Of a stretch of DNA of 44,631 bases, positions 1 through 7,374 are shown piece after piece. Every line of letters starts with the position of its first letter. The first letter of the stretch is position 1. The translations under genes were made by a program, and so were the position numbers. The stretch is from Acinetobacter guerrae (lineage in GTDB: Bacteria; Pseudomonadota; Gammaproteobacteria; Pseudomonadales; Moraxellaceae). The notes beneath the pieces were generated by a model. The model was not told where the DNA came from and made no database searches. It worked only from the letters and a program-made list of their open reading frames with translations. The stretch covers positions 1 through 44,631 of the forward strand of contig NZ_LXGN01000010.1 of assembly GCF_009372255.1 (NCBI RefSeq), given 5' to 3'.

Positions 1-541
1 TGAGCTAACCAGTTCTAAAGAAATTGATCTAAAAGCTGGTGGTTCTCAGCTAAAAGTGAATAAAGATGGCGTATTTATCACTACGGGTGGCTATTTCAAG
101 GTAAAGAGTGGGCAGAATGTGTTTACTGCAGGGGCAACAGTGAATGCTGAATTGCCGAAAATGCCAGAAAGTGGAATTTTTAGTCGACGTTTTGATTTTG
201 GTGATATTTTTAGTAAATATGAATTAAAACAACAGGTCAGATATAAGTTCGTGAATCATTCACGAAAAACTGAATTTATCGGTGTTTTGGATGAACTTGG
301 ACGAACACAGCGGTTTTTCAGTGATAGTGCTGATGATGTCGAAGCAATTATTCTTGGGCATGATAGTGAAGATTTAAAAGAATTAATCGTTATAAAAAAC
401 GATATTGATGACACTAAAGATCATAGTAGTTGTGAGGGTGAGGGCTGTTGTGGTGCTGTAGATGATCATGATGCAATAGAAGATCAAAATGAATCTTGTA
501 GTGAAGATTTAGAAGCAGATTTTTGTAATTTTGGAAAGTAA
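1..541 (+). CDS. vgrG: VgrG type VI secretion spike protein, C-terminal end (5' end outside window)
   Basis: Only the last about 180 codons are present; the frame is open from base 2. The visible start reads ELTSSKEIDLKAGGSQLKV followed by GVFITTGGYFKVKSGQ, the regular beta-repeat found at the end of the VgrG needle (DUF2345 region) in Acinetobacter VgrG proteins. VgrG trimers cap the Hcp tube of the type VI secretion system and carry effectors. After the repeat comes a non-repetitive domain (about residues 60-120) and a strongly acidic tail with five cysteines and several histidines. Such C-terminal extensions usually serve to dock or fold a cognate cargo, which fits the effector gene just downstream. 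The next gene begins 9 bases after the stop, so the group is probably one operon. The family call is firm; the role of the tail is inference. Confidence 0.85.
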   Translation, partial: ELTSSKEIDLKAGGSQLKVNKDGVFITTGGYFKVKSGQNVFTAGATVNAELPKMPESGIFSRRFDFGDIFSKYELKQQVRYKFVNHSRKTEFIGVLDELGRTQRFFSDSADDVEAIILGHDSEDLKELIVIKNDIDDTKDHSSCEGEGCCGAVDDHDAIEDQNESCSEDLEADFCNFGK

Positions 542-550
542 GGCTTGATC

Positions 551-1036
551 ATGAAAACAATATTTTCTTTCTTATTCATTTTATTATTTGTGACTTGGTG
601 TAATGCAGAAGTTATCAAGGAATTTCCAAAACGGAACATTGATAATGAAGTCGTAAGCTTTAATTATATAGAGTCTGATAAATGTAGCTTTCAGCGTAAA
701 GATATTAAAGAGCCTGTCTCTAAGCTTTTAAAGCAAAATAAGATAGATCTAAATACAGGTCATTGGTTACATATCCCTGATGAGTGTTGGAATATCAAAA
801 GCTCAGATCAAAATATTTTACTTATCTCATTAAAAAATAAAAATAAGCCTCAGAAATTTTATATTATTGATGATGGTAAGAGTTTAGGTGATGTAATGCT
901 CAATCTAAATGAAGACCTGAGTTTCAATTTTGATAAAAATAAAATGAAATTTTCTACAAATATGAGTGATAAAACAAAAAATAAAGTTCTAATTTTATTT
1001 AAACAAATTGATCAAGAATCTAAGGGGGCACTATGA
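551..1036 (+). CDS. Small secreted protein between vgrG and effector; candidate immunity or accessory protein
   Basis: This protein of 161 residues begins with a clear Sec signal peptide (Met-Lys-Thr, then a hydrophobic stretch ending in WCNA before EVIKEF), so it should be periplasmic. I start it at the ATG at 551, with AGG at 541-543 as ribosome site, rather than at the in-frame TTG at 545. I do not recognise the mature domain, which is lysine-rich with two cysteines (DKCSF and DECWN) that could form a disulfide. It overlaps the effector start by 4 bases (ATGA, 1033-1036), so the two are translationally coupled. A periplasmic protein coupled to a cell-wall-attacking effector would fit an immunity protein. 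An accessory role in loading the effector is the alternative. The function is inferred from context only. Confidence 0.7.
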   Translation: MKTIFSFLFILLFVTWCNAEVIKEFPKRNIDNEVVSFNYIESDKCSFQRKDIKEPVSKLLKQNKIDLNTGHWLHIPDECWNIKSSDQNILLISLKNKNKPQKFYIIDDGKSLGDVMLNLNEDLSFNFDKNKMKFSTNMSDKTKNKVLILFKQIDQESKGAL

Positions 1037-3417
1037 GTTTTTTTTCTCAAGTAAAAGGAAAGTCATTTGGTGAGGATAGGCAAGCATATATATATGCAGT
1101 ATCTCGTCGAGAGTCTTCATCAGATTTGAGTTTATCTGACCTTGTTGATCCTAATTTAACTGCTAGAAAAGTACATAATGGTAAAACTGCAGGTTATGGA
1201 TTTATTGGTTATTTTCAATTTGGCGAAAGTGCACTTTATGATTTGGGGTATTTTAAGCCACCATATACTTTTAGTAATGATCCTAATAGCCTTTTTCAGA
1301 AATCATTTTCGGTTAATGACTGGAGTGGAAGTTGGACGGGCTTAGATGATGTAACTTCGAAAAGTGTTTTTCTCAAAGATCGAACGGTTCAAATAAAAGC
1401 ATTTAATAAATGGATCAATACACTCTGCACTCGGCTGAACAATCGAAATGTAAATGAATTTTATGGCGTTCGTATTAATGGGGTTGAAATTACAGAGTCA
1501 GGATGCATTGCAGGAGCACACTTAAAAGGTCCTAAATATGTTTTAGAGTTTGTACAGGGTCTAGGTAACCAAGCTGATGCTTTTGGAACAAAAGTGGGTG
1601 AATATATATCATTATTTGCTTATTATGATTTAGAAAGCTGTTGTAATCGTAAGATTTATATAAATGTTGTGGACGAACAAGGGAATGCTGTTTCAGGTAA
1701 AAAAATTATAGTAGAGTCTGAGTACAAAGAAGGAAAATACTATAGCAAAATTGGAAAGATTTCTAATGATTATAAAACAAGTGAAGAAGGAAAAATTCCT
1801 GTAATTGTTAGGCATCCTGGTACTAAAATAAAAATAATTGTTGATGGAAAAGCACTTGAGATTACGCAGCAAAAAGATAAGAAGGAAAGTTATACAATCA
1901 AATTAACCAAACAAATATCAGTCCCTGTTGTTTTAGAACAGAATAGTGCCCCTCAACTAAAACCACAGGCGAATAAAACGCCTCAAGAAGTTAGAAATGA
2001 GCAAGCTCCAAGTATTACAGAAGAATCTAAAGCAGTTGAAACGAAAGATGTGAACTTCAATATACAGATTGTTGAAGCTGATACTAGAAAACCAATCTCA
2101 AATATGGGCTTTTTTCTTACGTACAAAAATAATATTAAAAAGCATTCTGCAGATGGGAGTGGCATAAAACATAATATTTCAGCAGAAGTCGGTCAAGATA
2201 TAGAGGTTTCTGTTTCAGGGGATGGGAAGTACCAAAAGATTCATCACTTCAAGGTTGAAAAATCACTCTCTAATCAGACAATAAAAGTGAGCCTTCCAGT
2301 TCATAGCTTTCAGATGATTGTCAAAAAAGATGATCAAATTGTCCCAAATACCGCTGTAACTATTTTTTATCGAGGGCGACAAATTTCAAAAAAAACCAAT
2401 GCTGCAGGTGTAATTAACTTAAAAATGTTGGTTGGTTTTGTATATGGTTTTGGGGTTGGTTCAAATTCATTGGTAAAAGCTCGGGTAATTAATGGAAGTC
2501 CATATAGGATATTTAGAATAAATGAAGGTTTTATCAAGGAATCGAGACAATTAGAATCAGGGCAAAAAGCTCCACAACAAAAACCTGTCACTAATGCGCC
2601 GTCCCAAAGTAAGCCTAATCCACCAGCCTCTGCTAAAGTACCAGAAGTTAAACAAGAGCCACCTAAAGTGTCCCAACAAAATACTCATACAGAGAATGGG
2701 GGTAAGCCTTTAACAACTGTTTCTAATCAAACACCCGCAACAAGTGATACGACGCGTTATCATATTTACTCTGATGGTAAAATCAAACGAGAGAACGCGG
2801 CTGCAACAGGTTTTGCTGAATATATTTATTATGATAAAAATGGACAATCACATCATATTGGCAAAACTGAATTTATAGTTGCACCTAAGCGTAAAAAAGG
2901 TAATGGAGTTGTAGGTGGAAATGTTTATTTGGTAGATCAAAGGACGCTCAAATCCTACAAGAGTCCTGATGGTAAAGTCGGATATTTGTGGGATATCTAT
3001 CTACCAGGTCGAACTAGATATTACTTGAAAGGAGATGCGTTTGCAGCGATTATAGGCGCTATGTGCTCTCTAGATTATGGTTATTATCATGGTTCAGGGT
3101 TTAGCGTCAGAGATGGACGATCTGTGGGTAGTGAATCGCACTATAATGGTATTAATGGAGATTTTCGTTATCTAGGAATCAATGGTTGTCATAAAGATGG
3201 CCCTGTTCTGATTAGTCAAGTAGATAGATTTGATTGGGATGCAAATGTAAGGTTTGTAAATGCCCTATATCTTTTTGGTTATAAAGCATTTGGTTCACAA
3301 GTAATGATGAGAAAAGGTCAATCGAATAAAACTTTGCCCCATGTCGCTTTTACAAATGGTGATCATGATAACCATTTACATTTACAGGGTTATCAACCAA
3401 ATATTCAGGACATATAA
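1033..3417 (+). CDS. Probable type VI secretion effector with two cell-wall hydrolase-like domains
   Basis: This protein has 794 residues and no signal peptide, as expected for VgrG-delivered cargo. Residues 1-205 resemble a lysozyme/lytic transglycosylase-like module: RRESS with Glu27 as a possible catalytic acid, then YGFIGYFQFGESAL. Residues about 207-290, 340-424 and 425-500 look like three beta-sandwich (Ig or carboxypeptidase-regulatory type) repeats, each with the pattern of a small peptide core and a turn such as DEQGNAVSGK. Residues about 505-565 are a Pro/Gln/Lys-rich linker. Residues 573-794 look like a zinc D,D-peptidase of the M15/M74 kind: H703-x-x-G706-x-x-x-D710 and a late H781-L-H783. 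It follows vgrG and a coupled small secreted gene. Periplasmic peptidoglycan of a rival cell is the likely target. The domain names rest on motif reading, without a profile search. Confidence 0.75.
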   Translation: MSFFSQVKGKSFGEDRQAYIYAVSRRESSSDLSLSDLVDPNLTARKVHNGKTAGYGFIGYFQFGESALYDLGYFKPPYTFSNDPNSLFQKSFSVNDWSGSWTGLDDVTSKSVFLKDRTVQIKAFNKWINTLCTRLNNRNVNEFYGVRINGVEITESGCIAGAHLKGPKYVLEFVQGLGNQADAFGTKVGEYISLFAYYDLESCCNRKIYINVVDEQGNAVSGKKIIVESEYKEGKYYSKIGKISNDYKTSEEGKIPVIVRHPGTKIKIIVDGKALEITQQKDKKESYTIKLTKQISVPVVLEQNSAPQLKPQANKTPQEVRNEQAPSITEESKAVETKDVNFNIQIVEADTRKPISNMGFFLTYKNNIKKHSADGSGIKHNISAEVGQDIEVSVSGDGKYQKIHHFKVEKSLSNQTIKVSLPVHSFQMIVKKDDQIVPNTAVTIFYRGRQISKKTNAAGVINLKMLVGFVYGFGVGSNSLVKARVINGSPYRIFRINEGFIKESRQLESGQKAPQQKPVTNAPSQSKPNPPASAKVPEVKQEPPKVSQQNTHTENGGKPLTTVSNQTPATSDTTRYHIYSDGKIKRENAAATGFAEYIYYDKNGQSHHIGKTEFIVAPKRKKGNGVVGGNVYLVDQRTLKSYKSPDGKVGYLWDIYLPGRTRYYLKGDAFAAIIGAMCSLDYGYYHGSGFSVRDGRSVGSESHYNGINGDFRYLGINGCHKDGPVLISQVDRFDWDANVRFVNALYLFGYKAFGSQVMMRKGQSNKTLPHVAFTNGDHDNHLHLQGYQPNIQDI

Positions 3418-3426
3418 GGGCATATT

Positions 3427-4254
3427 ATGTACATTAAAAATATTATTCTATTGTTGATTTTATTTTCACTTGTAGCCTGTCAAAAGGCAGAAAATAAGAT
3501 GTTAAACTCAGATTCACCAAAGATGAGTGAGTCGAAGGTCAATAGTGGTCTTTTAATTAATGAATATAAACAAATTAAATTACCATTTGATTCTAAAACA
3601 TTATTGATCAATGATAAATTCATACAATTAGATAAGTATTCGCTTAATCAAAAAGATTTAAAACTATTTTATTCTGGAAAGGATCAAGCAAGAATTTTGA
3701 TGACTACAGTTGAAAAACTTGGAAGCAAAGAATATTTACTAGGTTTGATTGCTGTAAATTTTAATAATTACGAAGGTTCCGGACCTGCGCAAGTGATATT
3801 TTTATCAGGTGGCGAAAATAACAAGAATAATTATAAAAATACTCTGTTTATAACGATGGGAGGTAAGTTTCCAATATTGGATCATCAAGCCAAAAGATTT
3901 AATGATATAAATGAAAGTAAATTGAAAAATTATTGTATCCAATCTTTTGTTATTAATAATGATTTGAGTAAAAATGAAGAAATGAAATGTGTGGGAAATG
4001 AACCAAGTATTGAAAAAAAGAATTTCAGATTAAATATTACTCGATTTGGGTATGATGATATTTCATTTAATGGATTTAGTACCGTTGATGGGGGGGCTGG
4101 TGAGAGTAAATCTCATATTAATGGTGAAGCTGGTGATATAAGGTATTTAAGAACCGATAAAAAAGCTCTTGCTGTTATCTTACAAGATGCACTTTATGAT
4201 CACGAAAGATCATTAGCTTTAGTTAATAATTTCATCCTTTTTGGTTGGGGATAA
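3427..4254 (+). CDS. Lipoprotein with effector-like C-terminus, truncated by frameshift; possible immunity/effector hybrid
   Basis: The gene starts 9 bases after the effector stop. Residues 1-19 are a lipoprotein signal with lipobox LVAC (Cys at 18 or 19). Residues about 30-190 are unrecognised and have the character of a periplasmic immunity or scaffold protein. From about residue 215 it becomes clearly similar to the effector's peptidase domain: NGFSTVDGG then SKSHINGEAGDIRYLR, matching GSGFSVRDG and SESHYNGINGDFRYL, and later LVNNFILFGW matching FVNALYLFGY. The frame then stops at 4252-4254 within a G run. The missing end, including HNNHLHLQG, continues in another frame up to 4403. As annotated, the product has the first metal motif but not the final H-x-H. 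It may be a hybrid of an immunity lipoprotein and a displaced effector tail, or a once intact lipoprotein peptidase. Confidence 0.65.
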   Translation: MYIKNIILLLILFSLVACQKAENKMLNSDSPKMSESKVNSGLLINEYKQIKLPFDSKTLLINDKFIQLDKYSLNQKDLKLFYSGKDQARILMTTVEKLGSKEYLLGLIAVNFNNYEGSGPAQVIFLSGGENNKNNYKNTLFITMGGKFPILDHQAKRFNDINESKLKNYCIQSFVINNDLSKNEEMKCVGNEPSIEKKNFRLNITRFGYDDISFNGFSTVDGGAGESKSHINGEAGDIRYLRTDKKALAVILQDALYDHERSLALVNNFILFGWG

Positions 4255-4403
4255 TCAAAAAAATGCTTAGCGAAAATTTTAAAAATCCTAAAGTGGGAGT
4301 GGAAAGTATTTATCTTTTTCCTCGATGTAATCACTTGAGTACACCTAGGCATAATAATCACCTTCATTTACAAGGTTTATCAGCAAAATTAGAGGATGTG
4401 TAA
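4255..4403 (+). pseudogene. Detached C-terminal fragment of the preceding gene carrying the H-x-H motif
   Basis: The frame with an ATG at 4263 encodes 46 residues ending at a TAA at 4401-4403. It contains RHNNHLHLQG followed by LSAKLEDV, the direct counterpart of HDNHLHLQG-YQPNIQDI at the end of the 794-residue effector. Reading upstream in the same frame gives GIIKKMLSENF, so one additional G in the run at 4247-4250 would join it smoothly to the gene at 3427 and give a protein of about 326 residues. It is therefore a frameshift remnant and not an independent small gene, unless the shift is programmed or a sequencing error in the homopolymer. Confidence 0.75.
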
Positions 4404-4406
4404 CTT

Positions 4407-4940
4407 ATGAAAAAAAATTATTGCATTATGTTTCTTTTTATATTGCATGGTTGTTCTGATGGTAAAAAAAACTCATCAGACGAAGCAAAAAATATTAATA
4501 ATGAATATGAGTTGAGCGGGGTTAAAATAGGTGGAAATTTAGAATTTTTAAAGGAAAATTTTAAGAATGATATAATTATTCAAAACTATAGTGATATTAG
4601 TGATTTGAAGGCATGCGAAAATAGAAAGAATATTTTAATAAATAATACTTTGACTAGTATTGATGTGGATGATCAAGGAATTGTAACATTTATTAATACT
4701 CGAAACTCTAAAGCAGTCGATGCTAATAATGTAAGTGTTGGTAATTTAGAAAGTAGTATTAAGAACTTAACCTATGAGATTAAGTCTCAAAAAGAATTTA
4801 GTGGAGATGATACACAGGGAATTTATTCATATAAGATTCCGATGAAGGAAAAGAAAGGTTTTTTTATATATAATATTGATAATAAAAGAATTGATTCAAT
4901 AACAATCGAAAGCATAGAGCATATTTCGTGTTATGAATAG
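4407..4940 (+). CDS. Small lipoprotein of unknown function; candidate T6SS immunity protein
   Basis: The product has 177 residues with a short lipoprotein signal: MKKNYC, a hydrophobic core, and lipobox LHGC with Cys16. The mature part is rich in Asn, Lys and Ile with two further cysteines (ACENR and SCYE at the very end) that could form a disulfide. I recognise no named domain. The pattern VKIGGNLEFLKEN resembles the opening helix-strand of several small periplasmic binding folds, but this is weak. It starts 3 bases after the end of the frameshifted remnant, so it is probably co-transcribed with the effector group. Immunity to the effector, or to a previous effector of this locus, is the best guess from context. 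Confidence 0.6.
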   Translation: MKKNYCIMFLFILHGCSDGKKNSSDEAKNINNEYELSGVKIGGNLEFLKENFKNDIIIQNYSDISDLKACENRKNILINNTLTSIDVDDQGIVTFINTRNSKAVDANNVSVGNLESSIKNLTYEIKSQKEFSGDDTQGIYSYKIPMKEKKGFFIYNIDNKRIDSITIESIEHISCYE

Positions 4941-5026
4941 CAATGATAGACCTCTTTCATAAATCAAAAAGTAATGACATAACAATTACTTATGCTCAAA
5001 AGGCTTATCTTTAAAATTTAATAAGG

Positions 5027-5266
5027 ATGATTAATCTGAAATTTTTTTATATTATTATTTTAGTGCTTCTTAGTGGATGTAATCATACTAGTGAAATTGA
5101 AAACAAGAAAAACCTTATAGATTTTAATTCCTTATATTATAATGGAAATGTTTATTCTATTGGTGATCAAAAAAATAATATTTTAGTTTTTGATGCAGTA
5201 AATGGTAAAAGACAAGGGATTTATTTGCAGGAAAAATATTTTTCTATGTCAGATTGTGAAGAATAA
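5027..5266 (+). CDS. Very small lipoprotein, unknown function
   Basis: The product has 79 residues with a typical lipoprotein signal (hydrophobic core and lipobox LLSGC, Cys18). The mature part is only about 60 residues and contains VYSIGDQKNNILVFDAVNGK, a short beta-hairpin-like stretch. It ends with CEE. It may be a truncated relative of a longer immunity-type lipoprotein. The start is uncertain: AAGGA at 5023-5027 overlaps the ATG at 5027 and would better serve a codon about 8 bases downstream, but no ATG, GTG or TTG lies there in frame. It sits alone between the immunity-like genes and a broken IS transposase. Confidence 0.5.
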   Translation: MINLKFFYIIILVLLSGCNHTSEIENKKNLIDFNSLYYNGNVYSIGDQKNNILVFDAVNGKRQGIYLQEKYFSMSDCEE

Positions 5267-5422
5267 TTATATTTTCAAGGGTGTTAAAATCATATAGGGG
5301 ATATTTAACTTTGATAAAAACTAGTTTATTTATATTAAATCTCTTACATGAATCAAGAAACGACCAGCTTTCTGATCATTTTCCACCTCCATAAGTTGGT
5401 CATATTTTACTATTCTTAAACC
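5267..5422. other. AT-rich intergenic stretch before IS remnant
   Basis: There is no gene here. A small imperfect inverted repeat, GACCAGCTT at 5362-5370 and AAGTTGGTC at 5393-5401, lies just upstream of the transposase remnant and could be part of that element's left end. No matching right end was found, so I do not assign an element boundary. Confidence 0.35.
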
Positions 5423-5821
5423 ATGAAATATACACATGTTAAATCGCTATCCTACAGCCAATTTAAACCTCTTGTTAGTATAAAAATCTCAACATTTTCA
5501 GAAATGCTTCGAGTGCTTGAAGCTAGTCAAAGTCAGCATGATCGAGTGTGCCCATCTAAGCTTGCTCTCGAAGATCAACTGCTCATGACTTTAAGCTATT
5601 GGCTTGAATATAGAACTCTATTTCATACAGCAATGAGTTATGGATTCCATGAATCCAGTGCATCTAGAATCATCACTAAAATAGAAAATATCTTAATAAA
5701 ATCAGATAAATTTCTCTTGTCTAAGAAATTGCAGCACGGGAAAGGTATAGACTGGGAAGTTGTGGGTGTTGATGCAACTGACATGACCATTGAGCGTCCC
5801 AAAAAACAAAAGAAATTCTAG
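5423..5821 (+). pseudogene. IS5-superfamily (ISL2-like) transposase, N-terminal part only
   Basis: Residues 1-132 look like the N-terminal half of an ISL2/IS1182-like DDE transposase: a helix-turn-helix-like region with LALEDQLLMTLSYWLEYRT and SYGFHESSASRI, then the first catalytic aspartate in VVGVDATDMTIERPKKQKKF. The reading frame stops exactly where relatives continue with the conserved Lys/His-rich block after the first DDE aspartate, so the catalytic core is gone. The rest of the element is not found downstream, where an unrelated signal-peptide gene begins within 100 bases. It cannot encode a working transposase. It marks the boundary of rearranged DNA behind the effector module. Confidence 0.8.
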
Positions 5822-5912
5822 AGTGCTCCTACATTAGGAGTTGGATTGGATGGAAGGATTGATCCTATACCATTTATAAATGCAAATTTACCATATTGAT
5901 TCTGAGGTTATA

Positions 5913-6608
5913 ATGAAATCTATAAAATTACTAGCAATGATAATTGCTTATAGTGTTTTTTTTAATATTTGCAATGCCAAAGAAAACGCCCTTTGGGATG
6001 ATTATTTACAAGATGCTACTCAAGTTAACTCACCTGTAGAGTATATAGGAGCATATAATAAATATTCTGCCATTAATCCTAATTTGAAGATTATGTTGAG
6101 AGATTTTGGTGATATTAATAAAGCAAAAAAAATTAACTATACGTTAAAAAAATATGGTATCCAAGTCTTAAATGGTAAAGATGTATATAATGTTTTAAGA
6201 ACGGCAGTGCCTTTGCAATCTAATGTTGACTTAGCCTTACTATATCATGATAAAGATATTTTGGCTTTTAGAATGAGAGAGTTAAGTACTGTTAACTATG
6301 TTAAAATCCCTTTCAAAAGAAATAGGGTCTCTGCTTTTTTATATAATATAAAAAATAATAATTTCACTGAAATACCCGTAATACTATCTGACAGTGAAAA
6401 TGGTGATGAGAAAACAGATCTACTCATGGGTGATCAGGTAACATATGATGCTAAGAAAGGACAGTATACGTATCTTGCAAATGTTAAAACTTATACAGAT
6501 GGAAAAGTTTCTCCATTTAAAGCAGTTTTTAATATTAATCTAAAATGTATTGCCTTAACATTGGGGTGTGACACAATAGGTGTTTTAAAAGCAACAAAAT
6601 CAAATTAA
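5913..6608 (+). CDS. Secreted protein of unknown function in effector/immunity region
   Basis: The product has 231 residues from the ATG at 5913, preceded by GAGG at 5904-5907. An in-frame upstream ATG at 5880 lacks a ribosome site and would bury the signal peptide. Residues 1-22 form a Sec signal ending in CNA. The mature protein is not recognised. Visible features are an N-terminal helix (ENALWDDYLQDATQV), a central DLALLYHDKDILAF strand region, and two C-terminal cysteines (LKCIAL and LGCDT) likely to be bonded. The AT-rich base use matches the rest of the island. By context it could be another immunity-type protein whose effector was lost or replaced when the transposon inserted. Nothing in the sequence proves this. 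Confidence 0.55.
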   Translation: MKSIKLLAMIIAYSVFFNICNAKENALWDDYLQDATQVNSPVEYIGAYNKYSAINPNLKIMLRDFGDINKAKKINYTLKKYGIQVLNGKDVYNVLRTAVPLQSNVDLALLYHDKDILAFRMRELSTVNYVKIPFKRNRVSAFLYNIKNNNFTEIPVILSDSENGDEKTDLLMGDQVTYDAKKGQYTYLANVKTYTDGKVSPFKAVFNINLKCIALTLGCDTIGVLKATKSN

Positions 6609-6758
6609 AATTCTTAACTGTAAAATCTTAGAGAGTAATTACATCTTTGAAATTTTTATAAAAAAATTAAAAATATTTGGACTTTTTCAACTAAATAGTT
6701 TTGCTGCCTTGAGGATGTCTTCAGATCAACTAGAGTTTTAATCCCAGAAACTATACTA
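6609..6758. other. Gene-free AT-rich stretch before IS element
   Basis: I see no open frame, hairpin terminator or recognisable promoter in this 150-base stretch. It separates the secreted-protein gene from the left inverted repeat of the next element. Confidence 0.4.
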
Positions 6759-6786
6759 GGATGTGTTGACACTTTTAGTATAAAAA

Positions 6787-6837
6787 ATAGCGAAGTAGTA
6801 AAATTAAATCGCTAAACCCAATTTTACTATTCGCTAT
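6787..6837 (+). repeat. Inverted repeat covering the transposase start codon
   Basis: ATAGCGAAGTAGTAAAATT (6787-6805) pairs with AATTTTACTATTCGCTAT (6820-6837) with a single extra base. The loop is about 14 bases. The AUG at 6836 lies in the stem, so an mRNA reading in from outside would hide the start codon. Such start-masking hairpins are known in insertion sequences as protection against read-through expression. Confidence 0.6.
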
Positions 6838-7330
6838 GCCTCGTACCATGCTGACAGATCAACACTGGCAAAAGTTGAAAGCTATTTTGCGTAATTTATC
6901 TATTCATCACAACTCAAATTTACTTAATTTTATTGAAGCTATTCTATATAGAATGAGAACAGGCTGTCCTTGGCAAGATATTCCTTCTGCTTTTGGCCCA
7001 TCTAATTCAACTTTTAAACGCTTTAATCGTTGGTCAAAAAGTGGTAAGTTTTTTATATTATATAAGTTATTTGCATCTCATTCAGATATGGAGTGGATTT
7101 TTTATTGATGGCTCCCATGTTCGTGCTCATCAACATTCCGCGGGTATCGCGAAGCAAGCCATTTCAAAAGTGTGGGAGGAAACTCTTCAAAAATACACTT
7201 AATTCTTGATGCTCATGGTAACCCTATTGATTTTATGATGACTGATGGAACCACGCATGATGTTAAAATTGCGTCCGAGTTAATATCGACATTAGAGTTA
7301 ACCGAAGCAGTAGGTCGGTATTTGATCATG
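6836..7330 (+). pseudogene. IS5-family transposase, frameshifted twice and truncated
   Basis: The N-terminus (MPRTMLTDQHWQKLKAIL, then YRMRTGCPWQDIPSAFGP) is the DUF4096/IS5 transposase head. The frame shifts at about 7097-7104 in a T run, after which DGSHVRAHQHSAG gives the first catalytic Asp. It shifts back at about 7168 in an A run, and GGNSSKIHLILDAHGNP and MMTDGTTHDV give the second Asp region. The catalytic Glu region expected afterwards is absent because the frame runs into the right inverted repeat. The two shifts compensate each other. Some IS427-group elements use programmed shifting, but with the C-terminus deleted this copy is dead either way. Confidence 0.8.
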
Positions 7331-7374
7331 AAATGTCAACACACCCTATTCATCTTATTTTTTGGCTTCACCTT

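Larger units (their letters stand above)
6759..7346 (+). mobile_element. Internally deleted IS5-family element with both inverted repeats and TA duplication
   Basis: The left end reads GGATGTGTTGACA (6759-6771). The right end, read on the minus strand, is GGGTGTGTTGACA (7346-7334), so 12 of 13 bases match. TA stands directly outside both ends (6757-6758 and 7347-7348), consistent with a 2-base target duplication. Inside is a damaged transposase whose C-terminal third is missing, so this 588-base copy would need a helper element to move. The right inverted repeat lies only 28 bases before the start of the LysE-type gene and supplies an in-frame upstream ATG at 7333. The element may therefore have separated that gene from its native promoter. 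Confidence 0.75.

Noticed and set aside
5880..5912. ATG at 5880 as start of the secreted protein
   Set aside because: No ribosome site precedes it and the signal peptide begins properly at the ATG at 5913 behind GAGG.
7333..7374. ATG at 7333 as native start of the LysE-type gene
   Set aside because: These codons belong to the transposon inverted repeat and have no counterpart in the family N-terminus.
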